From contig NZ_CP047984.1 of assembly GCF_009931655.1 (NCBI RefSeq), positions 4,853,001 through 4,917,000 on the forward strand: a stretch of DNA of 64,000 nt, given 5' to 3'. Source of the stretch: Pontibacter russatus (GTDB taxonomy: Bacteria; Bacteroidota; Bacteroidia; Cytophagales; Hymenobacteraceae). The notes beneath the pieces are model-generated. The model worked only from the letters and a program-made list of their open reading frames with translations, was not told where the DNA came from and did not search any database. The position numbers and the translations under genes are program-made. Positions 37,778 through 47,075 of this stretch are shown here, one piece after another; within the stretch, counting starts at the first letter, position 1; each line of letters opens with the position of its first letter.

Positions 37778-37898
37778 AGCAGCAGTTATATATAAAATAT
37801 GTCTATATAACTGCTGCTATGCCCGAAAAGTATATGCGACTGGTGATTTGTTTTTGCCGCGCCCTTACACTCTTAAGAAGAAATTGGCGGCAGATTTT

Positions 37899-38180
37899 TT
37901 AAAGAGTAGTAACCTTCTCTTTCTCTGCTCTTGTATCAGTTACAGGAACATCGGTCGTCCGAACATCATTGGCTGCCTTCTTCTCGTCGCGGTCGTGATT
38001 CTGTATATCGTTTTTTATCTCAGTGGTGGCATCCTTAAACTCACGTATGCCGCGGCCCAGGCCCTTAGCAAGTTCCGGTATGCGTTTCGCGCCAAAAAGG
38101 AGCAGGATCACGAAAAGTATCAGAAGGATTTCCGTGCCTCCGAGGCCTCCTAAAAAAAGTAATGTGCTGTTAAATTCCAT
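37899..38180 (-). CDS. tatA: Twin-arginine translocase subunit TatA/E
   Basis: A 93-residue protein from the ATG at 38180 ([20 protein letters not shown]). The single membrane helix ([12 protein letters not shown]) is followed by the hallmark [19 protein letters not shown] amphipathic helix and a charged, disordered tail. TatA/E forms the pore-like assembly that carries folded proteins with twin-arginine signals. tatBC is not nearby. It sits between the two signal peptidase genes, which process the exported substrates. The 571-base stretch from its start to the next gene (38181-38751) has no convincing ORF. Confidence 0.93.
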   Translation of the reverse strand: MEFNSTLLFLGGLGGTEILLILFVILLLFGAKRIPELAKGLGRGIREFKDATTEIKNDIQNHDRDEKKAANDVRTTDVPVTDTRAEKEKVTTL

Positions 38181-38689
38181 AGTCGAAATATTAAATGAGT
38201 TTAAAGGTTTACACTGTATAAACGAGCGCCGCCGGTTATCGGATTGCGGCAGCAAAGCCCGGTAAATGGGGTAAGCTACAATTTTATGCCTTCAGTAGCA
38301 AACTAAGCACCTGTTCTTAAAGCTGAATATCCTTAAATTACTATCGCTTCCTTTTTTGCGGCTACACCTTCCGCTATGTTCAATTGAAGGATAAATCCAC
38401 AAGAAATCGTGCAACAGTGTCTATATAATAGATTGAGCGCATAATAAGTTTCATTGCCACTGCCTCGCGCTTCAGAAAAAATGATAGCAGGACTTAGGCC
38501 AACAGAAGAAAAGCGAACAAATTCGGCTCTTGCCATGGGCTTTCACCGGCGCTTACTGATGCTAACACTTGTCAGGGGCCGCCTCTATAAGTTCTATAGA
38601 TAACCTGTAATATCAATCTGCTATATATAAATCATGCAGCCGAAGGCATATATGGTGCAAAGGAATGCAGGAGGCCTTTGCCGGTTTAA

Positions 38690-38741
38690 CCATATACCAG
38701 AAGAGCCGGGCCTGTACAGGCCCGGCTCTTCTGGTATATGG
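38690..38741 (-). terminator. Terminator downstream of the second lepB
   Basis: A perfect 52-base palindrome (arms of 26 bp, CCATATACCAGAAGAGCCGG onward), eleven bases past the lepB stop codon on the minus strand. The GC-rich centre and AT-rich flank fit a factor-independent terminator. Confidence 0.9.
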
Positions 38742-38751
38742 GAAGCTGTCT

Positions 38752-39858
38752 TTACTCGATGGTTTTAAATATTCTGTTCCATCTTATTCTGTCGAAGAAG
38801 CTGCCTTCCGGGTCGGTGGACATCCAGATCATGACGGCCTTGCCCACGATGTGGTCGGCGGGCACGTAGCCCCAGTAGCGGGAGTCGAGGGAGTTGTGGC
38901 GGTTGTCACCCATCATGAAGTAGTAGTCCTGCTTGAAGGTGTACGCATTCGCTTCCTGTCCGTCTATATATAGCCTGCCGTCCCGCACCTCCGCGTTTTC
39001 GTTATGCTCGTACTCCAGGATGACTTTCTCGTAGAAAGGCAGCGTCTGCGGGGTGATGGCCACGGTGGCGCCTTCCTGCGGGATATAAATCGGGCCGTAG
39101 TTGTCCTTGTTCCACTCGTACACGCTGGGCACATGCGGGAAAACCTCCGGGTCAGCCTTGCCGGGCAGGTCTTTCAGCAGGACAACCTCTTTGATGAAAT
39201 CCAGCTTGCCGATTTCGCTGGCCAGTTCCGGGGAAGCGTCCACCACATAGCCGTTTTCATAGGGAATCACGTCGCGCAGGTTGATGTCGCGGTCCTGGAA
39301 GAACTTCTCCGAGAGCTGCGTGTTTGGCACCAGCAGGTACTTGTACTGCAGTTTCTCCGGGTTCTCGACGGCCTTGCCGTTTATATATACCTGCATGTCG
39401 CGCACGGAAAGCGAGTCGCCGGGAAGGCCGATGGCCCGCTTGATGTAGTTGGTGCGCAGGTCGGCGGGGTGCTGCTCCTCGGGCGGGTAGTTGAACACCA
39501 CCACGTCGTTGTGCTTGACCTCAGAGAAGCCGGGCAGGCGGTGGGGCTTGAGCTGGATAGCGTCGGAGTAGGAGGGGATGTCGGTGCCCCAGATGGTCTG
39601 GTGCGTGAGCGGCACCTGCAGGGGCGTCATAGGCGTGCGGGGGCCGTAGTGCAGCTTGCTCACAAACAGGAAATCGCCCACCAGCAGCGACTTCTCCATG
39701 GAGGGCGTCGGGATGGTATACGCCTCAAAGGTGGCCCAGCGGATGAGGCTGGCGGCCACGACGGCAAACAGGATGGCGTCGCCCCACTCGCGGGCAAAGC
39801 TTTTCTTTTTCTTTGGGGCTTTCGTTTGAGGCGCTTTCTCCCAAAATTTTACGTTCAT
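38752..39858 (-). CDS. lepB: Signal peptidase I, paralogue 2
   Basis: A 368-residue S26 signal peptidase from the ATG at 39858; a TTG two codons upstream is less likely. The catalytic boxes are the same as in the first copy: IPTPSMEKSLLVGDFLFV, YIKRAIGLPGDSLSV and MMGDNRHNSLDSRYWGYV. The middle third (residues about 170-240) differs strongly from paralogue 1, so the two may process different sets of proteins. It lies directly downstream of dapB, which is the conserved location in Bacteroidota, and is therefore probably the ancestral copy. Confidence 0.95.
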   Translation of the reverse strand: MNVKFWEKAPQTKAPKKKKSFAREWGDAILFAVVAASLIRWATFEAYTIPTPSMEKSLLVGDFLFVSKLHYGPRTPMTPLQVPLTHQTIWGTDIPSYSDAIQLKPHRLPGFSEVKHNDVVVFNYPPEEQHPADLRTNYIKRAIGLPGDSLSVRDMQVYINGKAVENPEKLQYKYLLVPNTQLSEKFFQDRDINLRDVIPYENGYVVDASPELASEIGKLDFIKEVVLLKDLPGKADPEVFPHVPSVYEWNKDNYGPIYIPQEGATVAITPQTLPFYEKVILEYEHNENAEVRDGRLYIDGQEANAYTFKQDYYFMMGDNRHNSLDSRYWGYVPADHIVGKAVMIWMSTDPEGSFFDRIRWNRIFKTIE

Positions 39859-39873
39859 CTGCAATAGGTATGG

Positions 39874-40590
39874 TTACAGGTTCAGCATGTCTTTCATGCC
39901 ATATATGCCTTGGCGGCCAATCAGCCACTCCGCTGCCATCACGGCACCTTCGGCAAAACCAGCGCGGCTGTGGGCCACGTGGCCGAGCTCAATCTGGTCA
40001 ATTTCAGAGCTGTAGGTTACAACATGCGTGCCTACTACATCGGGCGCACGCTCCGAAATGATGTTTAATTTACTTTTTTCCTCCGGATTGTCACTCACCC
40101 AGCCCTTTAAGTTCGGGTAACTGGCCAGGATGCCCTCGGCTGCGGTAATGCCGGTGCCGCTGGGCTTGTCTACTTTCTGGAGGTGGTGTACTTCCCGCAC
40201 GGAAACACTGTATTCCGGGTAGTCCTTCATTTTGCTGGCAATGTACTCATTAAAATGAAAGAAAAGGTTGACGCCCACGCTGTAGTTGGAGGCGTAGAAG
40301 AAAGCGCCTTGCTTCTTCAGGCAAAGCGCCACGGCTTCCTCCAGCCTGTCCAGCCACCCGGTGGAGCCGGAAACCACCGGTATGCCATGCACCAGGCAGT
40401 AACTCACGTTGCCGAAGGCCGACTCTGGGTGCGTGAATTCGATGGCAACGTCGGTGTTGGCCCCTGTAAAGTCCTTCAGTTCGTGGGCATTGTCGTGGGC
40501 CACTTTGCCGATAATCTCGTGGCCCTTCGCCAGGGCGGTCTGCTCGATGGTTCTGCCCATCTTGCCGTAGCCTATCAGTAAAATTCTCAT
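39874..40590 (-). CDS. dapB: 4-hydroxy-tetrahydrodipicolinate reductase
   Basis: A 238-residue NAD(P)H-dependent enzyme of lysine and diaminopimelate synthesis. The Rossmann motif is MRILLIGYGKMGRTIEQ. The substrate-site region is VREVHHLQKVDKPSGTGI, with the catalytic His pair and Lys, and ASNYSVGVNLFFH is also typical. The length matches the short Bacteroidota form. Its ATG overlaps the stop region of the upstream DUF5683 gene by four bases, so the two are translationally coupled. lepB follows 15 bases downstream. Confidence 0.96.
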   Translation of the reverse strand: MRILLIGYGKMGRTIEQTALAKGHEIIGKVAHDNAHELKDFTGANTDVAIEFTHPESAFGNVSYCLVHGIPVVSGSTGWLDRLEEAVALCLKKQGAFFYASNYSVGVNLFFHFNEYIASKMKDYPEYSVSVREVHHLQKVDKPSGTGITAAEGILASYPNLKGWVSDNPEEKSKLNIISERAPDVVGTHVVTYSSEIDQIELGHVAHSRAGFAEGAVMAAEWLIGRQGIYGMKDMLNL

Positions 40591-41252
40591 CTGGATGGTG
40601 TATATAAGGTAAAGGTAAGTGCGGGAGCAACAGCATAAGGGGTGGCTACAGGCACCAAACCGGGCCGGATGCGCAGGCTCAGGTCATCGCTCACATCAAA
40701 CTCTTTCAAGTGCGCGTGTACGTAGGCTTCGGCAATCTGCAGGCCGTAATAGCCAATGCACAGCAGTATGGTCAGGTCGCGGTTGCGGCGGTAGTAGTCG
40801 CGGCGGTATTTTATATATTGCTCGGCCGATTTGCCGTTAGAAACATTCAACGAGGGAAAATCCGGGTTGTTGGCATACTTGTCCACGGTAGCCGGGTCGT
40901 TGTCGGCGCGCAGCAGCAGCGCGCTCCGGAAGCTCTGGTATTTGGTGTTGTTGTCGACGAGGAAGTAGCCCAGCACACCGACGCCGGCATATACAATAGG
41001 GATTTTCCAGTATGCTTTGTTGTAAAACTGGCCTCCCCCCGGAATAACGGCAGACCAGAGCGCCGCCTTCTCCGGCCGGTCCAGATCCTTCAGATGGAAC
41101 AGAAAGAAGCCTTTCTCCGCCTGTAGGGAATCCGGTATCACCACACGCACCGAGTCAGGGCCTTCGGTGATCACCTGGCCCTGCGCAAGAGCGGGGCCAA
41201 GGTAAAGAAGGATGCCTGCCAGTAGTGCCGCAAAGCCAGCGTTCAGCCTCAT
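40587..41252 (-). CDS. DUF5683 membrane protein
   Basis: A 221-residue protein with an N-terminal signal/anchor (FAALLAGILLYLGPALAQG) and the family motif KAALWSAVIPGGGQFYNKAYWKIPIVYAG. Two more membrane segments follow (GVLGYFL and LTILLCIGYYGLQIAEAYV). The function is unknown. It occurs constantly between parB and dapB in this phylum and is coupled to dapB here by an ATGA overlap. An envelope role is suggested by neighbours only. It starts eight bases after the parB stop. Confidence 0.85.
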   Translation of the reverse strand: MRLNAGFAALLAGILLYLGPALAQGQVITEGPDSVRVVIPDSLQAEKGFFLFHLKDLDRPEKAALWSAVIPGGGQFYNKAYWKIPIVYAGVGVLGYFLVDNNTKYQSFRSALLLRADNDPATVDKYANNPDFPSLNVSNGKSAEQYIKYRRDYYRRNRDLTILLCIGYYGLQIAEAYVHAHLKEFDVSDDLSLRIRPGLVPVATPYAVAPALTFTLYTPSR

Positions 41253-41260
41253 GTGCCTCT

Positions 41261-42175
41261 TCAGTAATTTAAAATCTCCAGAATCCGGTTGAGCTCGTCC
41301 ACTGTCACGAAGGGGATTTTGATTTCGCCCTTGCCGTCGTTGTTCGCCTTCACCTGGATTTTGGTGCCGAACTGCGAGGAGAGTTTCGTCTCCACGGTCT
41401 TCAGTTCTTCCTCGTATTTGCTAAAGCTCAGTTTCTGCTGCGGGTCCGGCTTTTTGTTGGCGTTCTGCAGGTTGCGCACCAGTTCCTCCACCTTGCGCAC
41501 CGATAACTCCTTTGCCACCACCTCCTTAAACACGTCCAGCTGCTTCTCTACTGTATCGATGTTGATGAGGGCGCGGGCATGCCCCATGCTGATGATGTTG
41601 TCGCGGAGGGCTATCTGGATGTCGGGCGGCAGCTTGAGCAGGCGCAGGTAGTTGGTCACTGTTGTCCGCTTCTTACCAACGCGCTCGCCGAGCTCCTCCT
41701 GCTTCAGGCTGCACTCCGAGAGCAGGCGCTGGTAGGAGAGAGCGATCTCAATGGCGTTCAGGTTCTCCCGCTGGATGTTCTCGATCAGGGCCATCTCCAG
41801 CATCTGCTGGTCGTCGGCTTTGCGGATATAGGCTGGTATCACCTTCAGGCCCGCAATTTTGGAGGCCTGGTACCGCCGCTCGCCCGCAATCAACTGGTAC
41901 GTGTCCTGGTCGAGCTGTCGAACCGTGATGGGTTGTATGATGCCCTGTACCTTGATGGACTCCGCCAGTTCTTCCAGCGCCGCCTGGTCGAAGTGCGTGC
42001 GGGGCTGGTACGGGTTCGTCTGGATTTGGTCAATGGCTATGTCTGCGATGGTGTTGACTTCGTTAGTGGTGGAAGATTCGGTTTTGCCGGTATACTTGTT
42101 ACCCTCCAGAAGAGAGCCAAGGCCCCTGCCGAGGCCGCCTTTGCGCTTCGCTGCTGAATTTTTGTTGTCAGACAT
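41261..42175 (-). CDS. parB: Chromosome partitioning protein ParB
   Basis: A 304-residue CTPase-type partition protein that loads at parS sites near the origin and spreads along DNA. A basic N-terminal tail (KRKGGLGRGLGSLL) for ParA contact precedes the ParB/Srx domain (IQTNPYQPRTHFDQAALEEL, then LIAGERRYQASKIAGL), the HTH domain (CSLKQEELGERVGKKRTTVTNYLRLL) and a C-terminal dimer domain. It forms an operon with parA, 13 bases upstream. I found no parS-like palindrome in this window, but I could not search for it systematically. Confidence 0.96.
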   Translation of the reverse strand: MSDNKNSAAKRKGGLGRGLGSLLEGNKYTGKTESSTTNEVNTIADIAIDQIQTNPYQPRTHFDQAALEELAESIKVQGIIQPITVRQLDQDTYQLIAGERRYQASKIAGLKVIPAYIRKADDQQMLEMALIENIQRENLNAIEIALSYQRLLSECSLKQEELGERVGKKRTTVTNYLRLLKLPPDIQIALRDNIISMGHARALINIDTVEKQLDVFKEVVAKELSVRKVEELVRNLQNANKKPDPQQKLSFSKYEEELKTVETKLSSQFGTKIQVKANNDGKGEIKIPFVTVDELNRILEILNY

Positions 42176-42188
42176 GTAATCGTTAAAG

Positions 42189-42971
42189 TTATTTCGCCAG
42201 CGCTACACTGTTTTTCTCTGCTATTTCGCGGGCCAGGTTCAGATAACTCAGGGCGCCCTTGCTCTCTGCGTCGTGCAGCAGGGCCGGTATGCCAAAGCTC
42301 GGCGACTCGCTCAGCTTCACGTTACGCGGTATGATGGTGTCGAACACCATCTGCTGGAAGTGTGTCTTCACCTCTTCCACCACCTGGTTGCTCAGGCGCA
42401 GGCGCACGTCGTACATGGTCAGCAGAATGCCTTCGATGGCCAGGTCCGTGTTCAGGCGCGACTGGATGATCTTGATGGTGTTCAGAAGCTTGCCCAGCCC
42501 CTCCAGCGCGAAGTACTCACATTGCACCGGGATCACTACAGAGTCGGCGGCTGTCAGTGAGTTTACCGTGATCAGACCCAGTGAGGGAGAGCAGTCTATG
42601 ATGATGAAGTCGTAGTTTTGCTTCAGGCTTTTGAGGGCGTCCCGCATCTTCTCTTCCCGGTTAGGCACGTTAATCATCTCTACCTCAGCCCCCACCAGGT
42701 CGATGTGCGACGGGATGAGGTCGAGGTACGCGATGCTGGGCGACTGCAGGATGATCTCCTCGGCCTTCACGTCCTCCACCATGCACTCATAGATGCTGCT
42801 GGTGATGGTGGCCGGGTCGAAGCCCAGGCCGGAGGTGGCGTTTGCCTGCGGGTCTGCGTCCACGAGCAAGGTTTTATATTCAAGCGCCGCCAGACTTGCC
42901 GCCAGGTTTATGGCTGTGGTCGTCTTCCCAACGCCACCTTTCTGATTGGCAACCGCAATTATTTTTCCCAT
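42189..42971 (-). CDS. parA: Chromosome partitioning ATPase ParA
   Basis: A 260-residue ATPase of the Soj type from the ATG at 42971 ([20 protein letters not shown]); a TTG two codons upstream is unnecessary. The deviant Walker A (KGGVGKTT) carries the signature lysine, and the Walker [16 protein letters not shown] follows. It lacks the N-terminal HTH found in plasmid ParA, so it is the chromosomal type. It moves the ParB-bound origin by cycling on nucleoid DNA. The gap to the upstream hydrolase gene is eight bases, so all four genes may be one transcript. Confidence 0.96.
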   Translation of the reverse strand: MGKIIAVANQKGGVGKTTTAINLAASLAALEYKTLLVDADPQANATSGLGFDPATITSSIYECMVEDVKAEEIILQSPSIAYLDLIPSHIDLVGAEVEMINVPNREEKMRDALKSLKQNYDFIIIDCSPSLGLITVNSLTAADSVVIPVQCEYFALEGLGKLLNTIKIIQSRLNTDLAIEGILLTMYDVRLRLSNQVVEEVKTHFQQMVFDTIIPRNVKLSESPSFGIPALLHDAESKGALSYLNLAREIAEKNSVALAK

Positions 42972-42979
42972 TGTCAAGT

Positions 42980-43660
42980 TTACAGGTTAATAGTTTGACC
43001 TATCTCCATCAAAATCAGGTCCTTGTCTGCCATCTGCGCCACTTCCTGCACCTCCTGTCTGTCTATTTTTATATAGGGAAACGTGTCGTAGTGCATCCCG
43101 ATGACCTTGTCTACCTGCACAAAATCTGCGGCCAGCATGGCATCGTGTACATCCATGGTGAAGTTGTCGCCGATGGGCAGCAGGGCGAAGTCGACATCGA
43201 ACTGCTCGGGTATCAGCTTCATGTCGTAGGTGAGGGCGGTGTCTCCGGCGAAGTAGAAGGTCGTGTGCTCTGTCTCCACCACAAACCCTGCCGCGGTGCC
43301 GCCGTACGAGCCGTCGGGCAGCGAGCTGGAGTGTATGGCAGTCACCATTTTAACGGTGCCGAAGGGAAGCGTCACTTTACCGCCCGTGTTCATCGGGTGC
43401 GTCTTTTCAACCCCCTTGCCGGAAAACCAGTTGGCGATCTCGAAGTTGGCCACGAGGATGGAGTTATTGTTTTTGGCGATTTGCTCCGCATCGTGTACGT
43501 GGTCCTGGTGGCCGTGCGACAGCAGGATATAATCGGCCTTGATGGCATTGACGTCTATATGGGAGGCAAGTTCGTTGGGTGTGATAAAGGGGTCGAACAG
43601 CACGCGGTGTTGCCCGATCTCAAACAGGAAGCAGGACTGGCCATAGTACGTAATATTCAT
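42980..43660 (-). CDS. Metal-dependent hydrolase (UPF0173, beta-lactamase fold)
   Basis: A 226-residue metallo-beta-lactamase-fold hydrolase. The metal motif is [20 protein letters not shown], and further metal ligands lie in [10 protein letters not shown]...[14 protein letters not shown] and in GMHYDTFP near the end. This is the UPF0173 family (UlaG-like, no known substrate). It is the first gene of the minus-strand block leading to parA. The 626-base spacer before it (43661-44286) holds TATATA runs and, at 44226-44251, a hairpin, but no gene I trust. Confidence 0.88.
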   Translation of the reverse strand: MNITYYGQSCFLFEIGQHRVLFDPFITPNELASHIDVNAIKADYILLSHGHQDHVHDAEQIAKNNNSILVANFEIANWFSGKGVEKTHPMNTGGKVTLPFGTVKMVTAIHSSSLPDGSYGGTAAGFVVETEHTTFYFAGDTALTYDMKLIPEQFDVDFALLPIGDNFTMDVHDAMLAADFVQVDKVIGMHYDTFPYIKIDRQEVQEVAQMADKDLILMEIGQTINL

Positions 43661-44225
43661 CAGGATGCTATTTTAATAGTTGATTTCGATAGGTCGGAAT
43701 TTGGATTCCTGCACAAAGATACATTTTTTTTACCCACCATGAAGGATGCGCCCGGGATGCGCGTCATATTTTTATGCACAATTCCGTCACACTGAATTGC
43801 CCCGGCAGAAGGCTGTAACAGTGGAACGGTTAGAACAGCTTTTCGGTATAGCCAGCCGCGAATACTCGCTATGGCGGGGAAAGGCGAGAGGCAACAGCAA
43901 GTATCGTTCAGGATATAGGAGCGGCGGGAAAAGGTGCCATATATCAACCATATATAAATTGAGCTCTCAACTATCAATTATATAGCTAAAACTTTTTCTG
44001 CGGAGGAGGATGCAAAGGGGTTTTTGTCCATAGCCGTTCAAGCTTATATATAAATTTTAGGTTTATATATGGTTGCATGCCATACGGTTAAGTAATCCTT
44101 GATTAAGTATCAATTGTAAAACGATGCATGCTTTTACACTTGGAAGAATTCGTCTCCTAATGGTTGATCGGCTAGTAACGCTACGGCATTGATATACGAT
44201 TTCAGAGGAATCTGAAAATAAATGA

Positions 44226-44251
44226 GCGGCAACCGAATCGTCAGTTGCCGC
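44226..44251 (-). terminator. Probable terminator of the DUF2382 gene pair
   Basis: An 8-bp stem (GCGGCAAC and its complement) with a 10-base loop, 36 bases after the stop codon of the 269-residue stress protein gene. On the minus strand it is followed by an AT-rich stretch. Confidence 0.55.
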
Positions 44252-44286
44252 CCCTGTATATAAATTAAACTTATAATTCCCTTACA

Positions 44287-45096
44287 TTACCTTCTGTCAG
44301 GGTTGCGTGGGTTCGTGCGGTTCAGGTTATCCCTGTTGGTGTCGATGTCGTCCACATCCACTTCTTTTTTGCGGACAGTTTCCCGCACCGTTTCATCACG
44401 GGTAGTAGTCTCTTTACCGAATTTAACTTCCTCCACCACGCGGGCCTCTTTGTTCACGAGCGGCACCTCGGCGTGCTCTATTATTTCTGTTTCCCATTTC
44501 TGGAATGTGGCGAAGTCTTTTTCGGTGGCAGGCCTGTTGGCTGGCTGCCGCTCCACGTGTATATGCTCCTCGCGCAGGCGCAGGTGCTCTTCCACCGGCT
44601 TCTCCACAATACGGCTTCTTACCCGCACGCCGCCGGTTTCTACTTCACGCTTTCCTACTTTTAGCTCCTCCTGCACCACAGGTATCGAGGAGTTTATCCA
44701 TTTGTTTCTTTCGTTGTGTGGCATTGATTTGTACTTCTCGGCACGGTCGTCCACGTCTATGGCGCCATACTTGTCGAGCAGCTCAGCCGCACGCCTGGCT
44801 TCGTCTTCAGACTGCGTGTGCACGGCAACGATAGAGCCGTGCTGTGCCACCTCTGCATATTTGCTCGATTCATCCCGGCTGTCGAACAGCGAGTCGAAGA
44901 AGCCACTGTCTTTGTCATGGCTGCCAACCGATGTGTTTGGTGTGGCAGTGTTGATGGGGTTTCCGTGCCTGTCTGTTGCGCCCCGTACGGCCACGTCAAT
45001 CTTGCTTTCCGGAATGCCCTTGCTCATCAGTTGCTGCGCCGCCATCTGGGCGTCTACGCCATAATCGAATATGCCTATTACTGTTTGTCCTTTCAT
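44287..45096 (-). CDS. GS17M/YsnF-type stress protein with DUF2382 domain
   Basis: A 269-residue soluble protein. The N-terminal domain (MKGQTVIGIFDYGVDAQMAAQQL, then SIVAVHTQSEDEARRAAELLDKYG) resembles general stress protein 17M. The C-terminal half is a DUF2382 (YsnF/AvaK) repeat region with the typical IPVVQEELKVGKREVETGGV and VPLVNKEARVVEEVKFGKET strands. The central linker is charged. Such proteins are linked to osmotic or general stress in several phyla, but their biochemical role is unknown. A second DUF2382 gene lies 47 bases upstream on the same strand. Confidence 0.88.
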   Translation of the reverse strand: MKGQTVIGIFDYGVDAQMAAQQLMSKGIPESKIDVAVRGATDRHGNPINTATPNTSVGSHDKDSGFFDSLFDSRDESSKYAEVAQHGSIVAVHTQSEDEARRAAELLDKYGAIDVDDRAEKYKSMPHNERNKWINSSIPVVQEELKVGKREVETGGVRVRSRIVEKPVEEHLRLREEHIHVERQPANRPATEKDFATFQKWETEIIEHAEVPLVNKEARVVEEVKFGKETTTRDETVRETVRKKEVDVDDIDTNRDNLNRTNPRNPDRR

Positions 45097-45143
45097 CGTT
45101 TGTTTCCTTTCATTTAGGTTGTGTGGGGTCTCAGGCCTGATTC

Positions 45144-45722
45144 TCAGGCCCGTCCCGGGTTTTCGCCGCCTGGCTCAACCCGGTTCACGTTCACCTCTTC
45201 CTTGCGGAGAGTCACGTGCTGCGCTTCATGCGTCTCAATTTTCCGTTTGGTGACGTGCAGTTCCTCTACCAGTTTCAGTCGCTTCACCAGCACCAGCTCT
45301 TCGTGCAGCACGGGGATGATCATCACATCGCCTTCGTAGCGCACAGACGGCGGGGCAGATTCCACGAACTCATTTATGGGCACGCGCTCCACGTTCACTT
45401 CTTCATGCACCGTGGGCACGTCCACTGTCACGTCCTCCTCGTGTACATCCTTATATATGTTTACGCGGCCAGTCTCCACGGTCTTCTTGTTAATCCTGAC
45501 CTGCTCTTCCACCACAGGGATATAATCTGGCTGAGCTTCATTGGAACGTGCGTTAGCACGGACGGCACTGTCCCGGTCGTCATACACATTTTCTCTGGCG
45601 GAATCCAGCCTTCTGTCTGCGTCCGGCTCCCGCACAGCGCTGTCCTCGCGTGTTGCGGAAAGCTCGCTTTCTCTGAGCTTCTGCTCAAATTCAGATTGTA
45701 TTTTATCCTCCCTGTTTTTCAT
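45144..45722 (-). CDS. DUF2382 (YsnF/AvaK) domain protein
   Basis: A 192-residue soluble, highly acidic protein. An N-terminal disordered Asp/Arg/Glu-rich part (about residues 1-65) is followed by two DUF2382 units: IPVVEEQVRINKKTVETGRV and IPVLHEELVLVKRLKLVEEL, each ending in a (V/T)-x-x-x-(E/R)-E-x-V-N pattern. It lacks the GS17M domain of the neighbour. The two genes form a probable operon of stress proteins. The function is unknown. Confidence 0.85.
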   Translation of the reverse strand: MKNREDKIQSEFEQKLRESELSATREDSAVREPDADRRLDSARENVYDDRDSAVRANARSNEAQPDYIPVVEEQVRINKKTVETGRVNIYKDVHEEDVTVDVPTVHEEVNVERVPINEFVESAPPSVRYEGDVMIIPVLHEELVLVKRLKLVEELHVTKRKIETHEAQHVTLRKEEVNVNRVEPGGENPGRA

Positions 45723-45882
45723 ATTATTCGAGTATGGCCATATAAGAATATAGCTTTGCCGAGTTCATGACCGCGCTAAAGCTTCTCTTTTTTGTACGAG
45801 GCAGGGGAGTTATAGTTTACGCGCACCGGGATTAGCGTCTGCCGGAACTGTGCAGGAATGGGTAGCGGCAATGCTCCGAAAA

Positions 45883-46392
45883 TCAGGGCTTTTCCTTTGC
45901 CAGCCGCTCCAGCAGCGTACCAACGGCGGCCTTCAACTGCACCAGCGCTTCCGGGCCCCCTTCCTGGTGCCTCACCCGTTTCACCGCTCTCCCGTTTTCA
46001 TAAAAGGTAAAATAAGCGGAGGGCATGTCGCTCCATTGTGAGCGGTAACTGCCTTGCAGATACCTGTAATGCAGGGTCTGTAGCTGCTGTTTGAGCTGAA
46101 TGAATTCCTGCTCCGGAATTTGCAACAGGAGTGTGTCCTGGGCCGCGCCTCTCTCGAACGGGACGAAGGCCACGCTGCCGTCGGTGTAGAGGGTGGCGTT
46201 GTAGGCAGGGCATGTGCCGAGGCACGGGGTTTTCTGGAAGAGCAGCACTGGCTGCACAGGCAGTGAGGAGGGTTTTTGCTTTTGCGCGAGCGTGGCGACG
46301 CCACATGACGATATGGTTATAAGAAAGGCTATATACTGCAGCCGCCGCGTATATAAAAGCCATTCATATATGGATATAATCGCGTTTGTCAT
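45883..46392 (-). CDS. DUF6438 lipoprotein
   Basis: A 169-residue probable lipoprotein. The N-terminus (LQYIAFLITISSCGV) gives a lipobox around ISSC near residue 30, unusually far in, so a later start is possible but no better one is present. The mature part has the DUF6438 motif FQKTPCLGTCPAYNATLYTDG, with two closely spaced cysteines that may form a disulfide. The role is unknown. Its ATG overlaps the stop of the upstream lipoprotein gene by four bases, so they are coupled. The 160 bases between it and the DUF2382 gene hold nothing clear. Confidence 0.78.
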   Translation of the reverse strand: MTNAIISIYEWLLYTRRLQYIAFLITISSCGVATLAQKQKPSSLPVQPVLLFQKTPCLGTCPAYNATLYTDGSVAFVPFERGAAQDTLLLQIPEQEFIQLKQQLQTLHYRYLQGSYRSQWSDMPSAYFTFYENGRAVKRVRHQEGGPEALVQLKAAVGTLLERLAKEKP

Positions 46393-46970
46393 GGTGCGGG
46401 CTCCGGCAATTTCATGAACCGCCCATCCCGGAACTCATAGGCTTTTGGCGCGCAGTCCAGGCACTCGGCATAGTTTAGCGAAGAATCAGGAGGGTTGAGG
46501 ATGAACAGGCGGCTGTCGGGGGTAAAGCTGGCGCCCGCGCTGCCCTGCAACTTGTCCAGCACTTTGCCCGTCTCGCGGTCGACGACAAAATGCTGCTGGC
46601 AGCCGGTGCCGCACCCGACGGTGACCACGGTGTACTTTCCAGCAAAGTTCACCCCGCCCTGCAGCGCCTTTCGGATGGCAGTGCGGAAGGCGCGGGCGTC
46701 GGGATGGCTTTTTTCATCCAGCGGCGCAAATGCTCCGCTGTACATACCAGTCTCAGCAAACTGCCCGCTGCGCCGGTACTCCTCCGTCGTGATGCGGTAG
46801 CGCTCGTAGAGTTCGGGGTTTTCGCTGTCTGATATGGGTGTGGCGACGGATTTTTCAGCCAACTGCTCCTGCAACTCCGGATGTGTGCTGGCGATGGAGC
46901 CTTCTTCTTCGGTGCGCTGTTGGCAGCCGGAGGCGGTAAGGGCCACGAGCAGCAGCCATTTATATATCAT
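46389..46970 (-). CDS. Lipoprotein of unknown function, coupled to the DUF6438 gene
   Basis: A 193-residue lipoprotein from the ATG at 46970 (MIYKWLLLVALTASGCQQRT), which gives a perfect lipobox TASGC. The mature protein has an acidic linker, then GGVNFAGKYTVVTVGCGTGCQQHFVVDRETGKV with a CGTGC pair, and later LNYAECLDCAPKAYEF with a second pair. Four paired cysteines suggest disulfides or a metal site. I recall similar proteins only as uncharacterised. It overlaps the next gene by four bases (ATGA). Confidence 0.72.
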   Translation of the reverse strand: MIYKWLLLVALTASGCQQRTEEEGSIASTHPELQEQLAEKSVATPISDSENPELYERYRITTEEYRRSGQFAETGMYSGAFAPLDEKSHPDARAFRTAIRKALQGGVNFAGKYTVVTVGCGTGCQQHFVVDRETGKVLDKLQGSAGASFTPDSRLFILNPPDSSLNYAECLDCAPKAYEFRDGRFMKLPEPAP

Positions 46971-47029
46971 ATTTTGTCCCTTGAAGTCCATAGCCTTGCA
47001 TACGTGCGGGCTGCTACGATAGCCATCAA

Positions 47030-47057
47030 AAAAGCCCCGGTTAATGCCGGGGCTTTT
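47030..47057 (-). terminator. Terminator of the M16 peptidase gene
   Basis: A perfect 11-bp stem (AAAAGCCCCGG and its complement) with a 6-base loop and a T run on the minus strand, 19 bases past the peptidase stop codon. Confidence 0.9.
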
Positions 47058-47075
47058 CTGCTAAATATGCAGGGC

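Noticed and set aside
38333..38536. 67-residue minus-strand frame between tatA and lepB
   Set aside because: No recognisable features, atypical composition and no context; spacer sequence is more likely.
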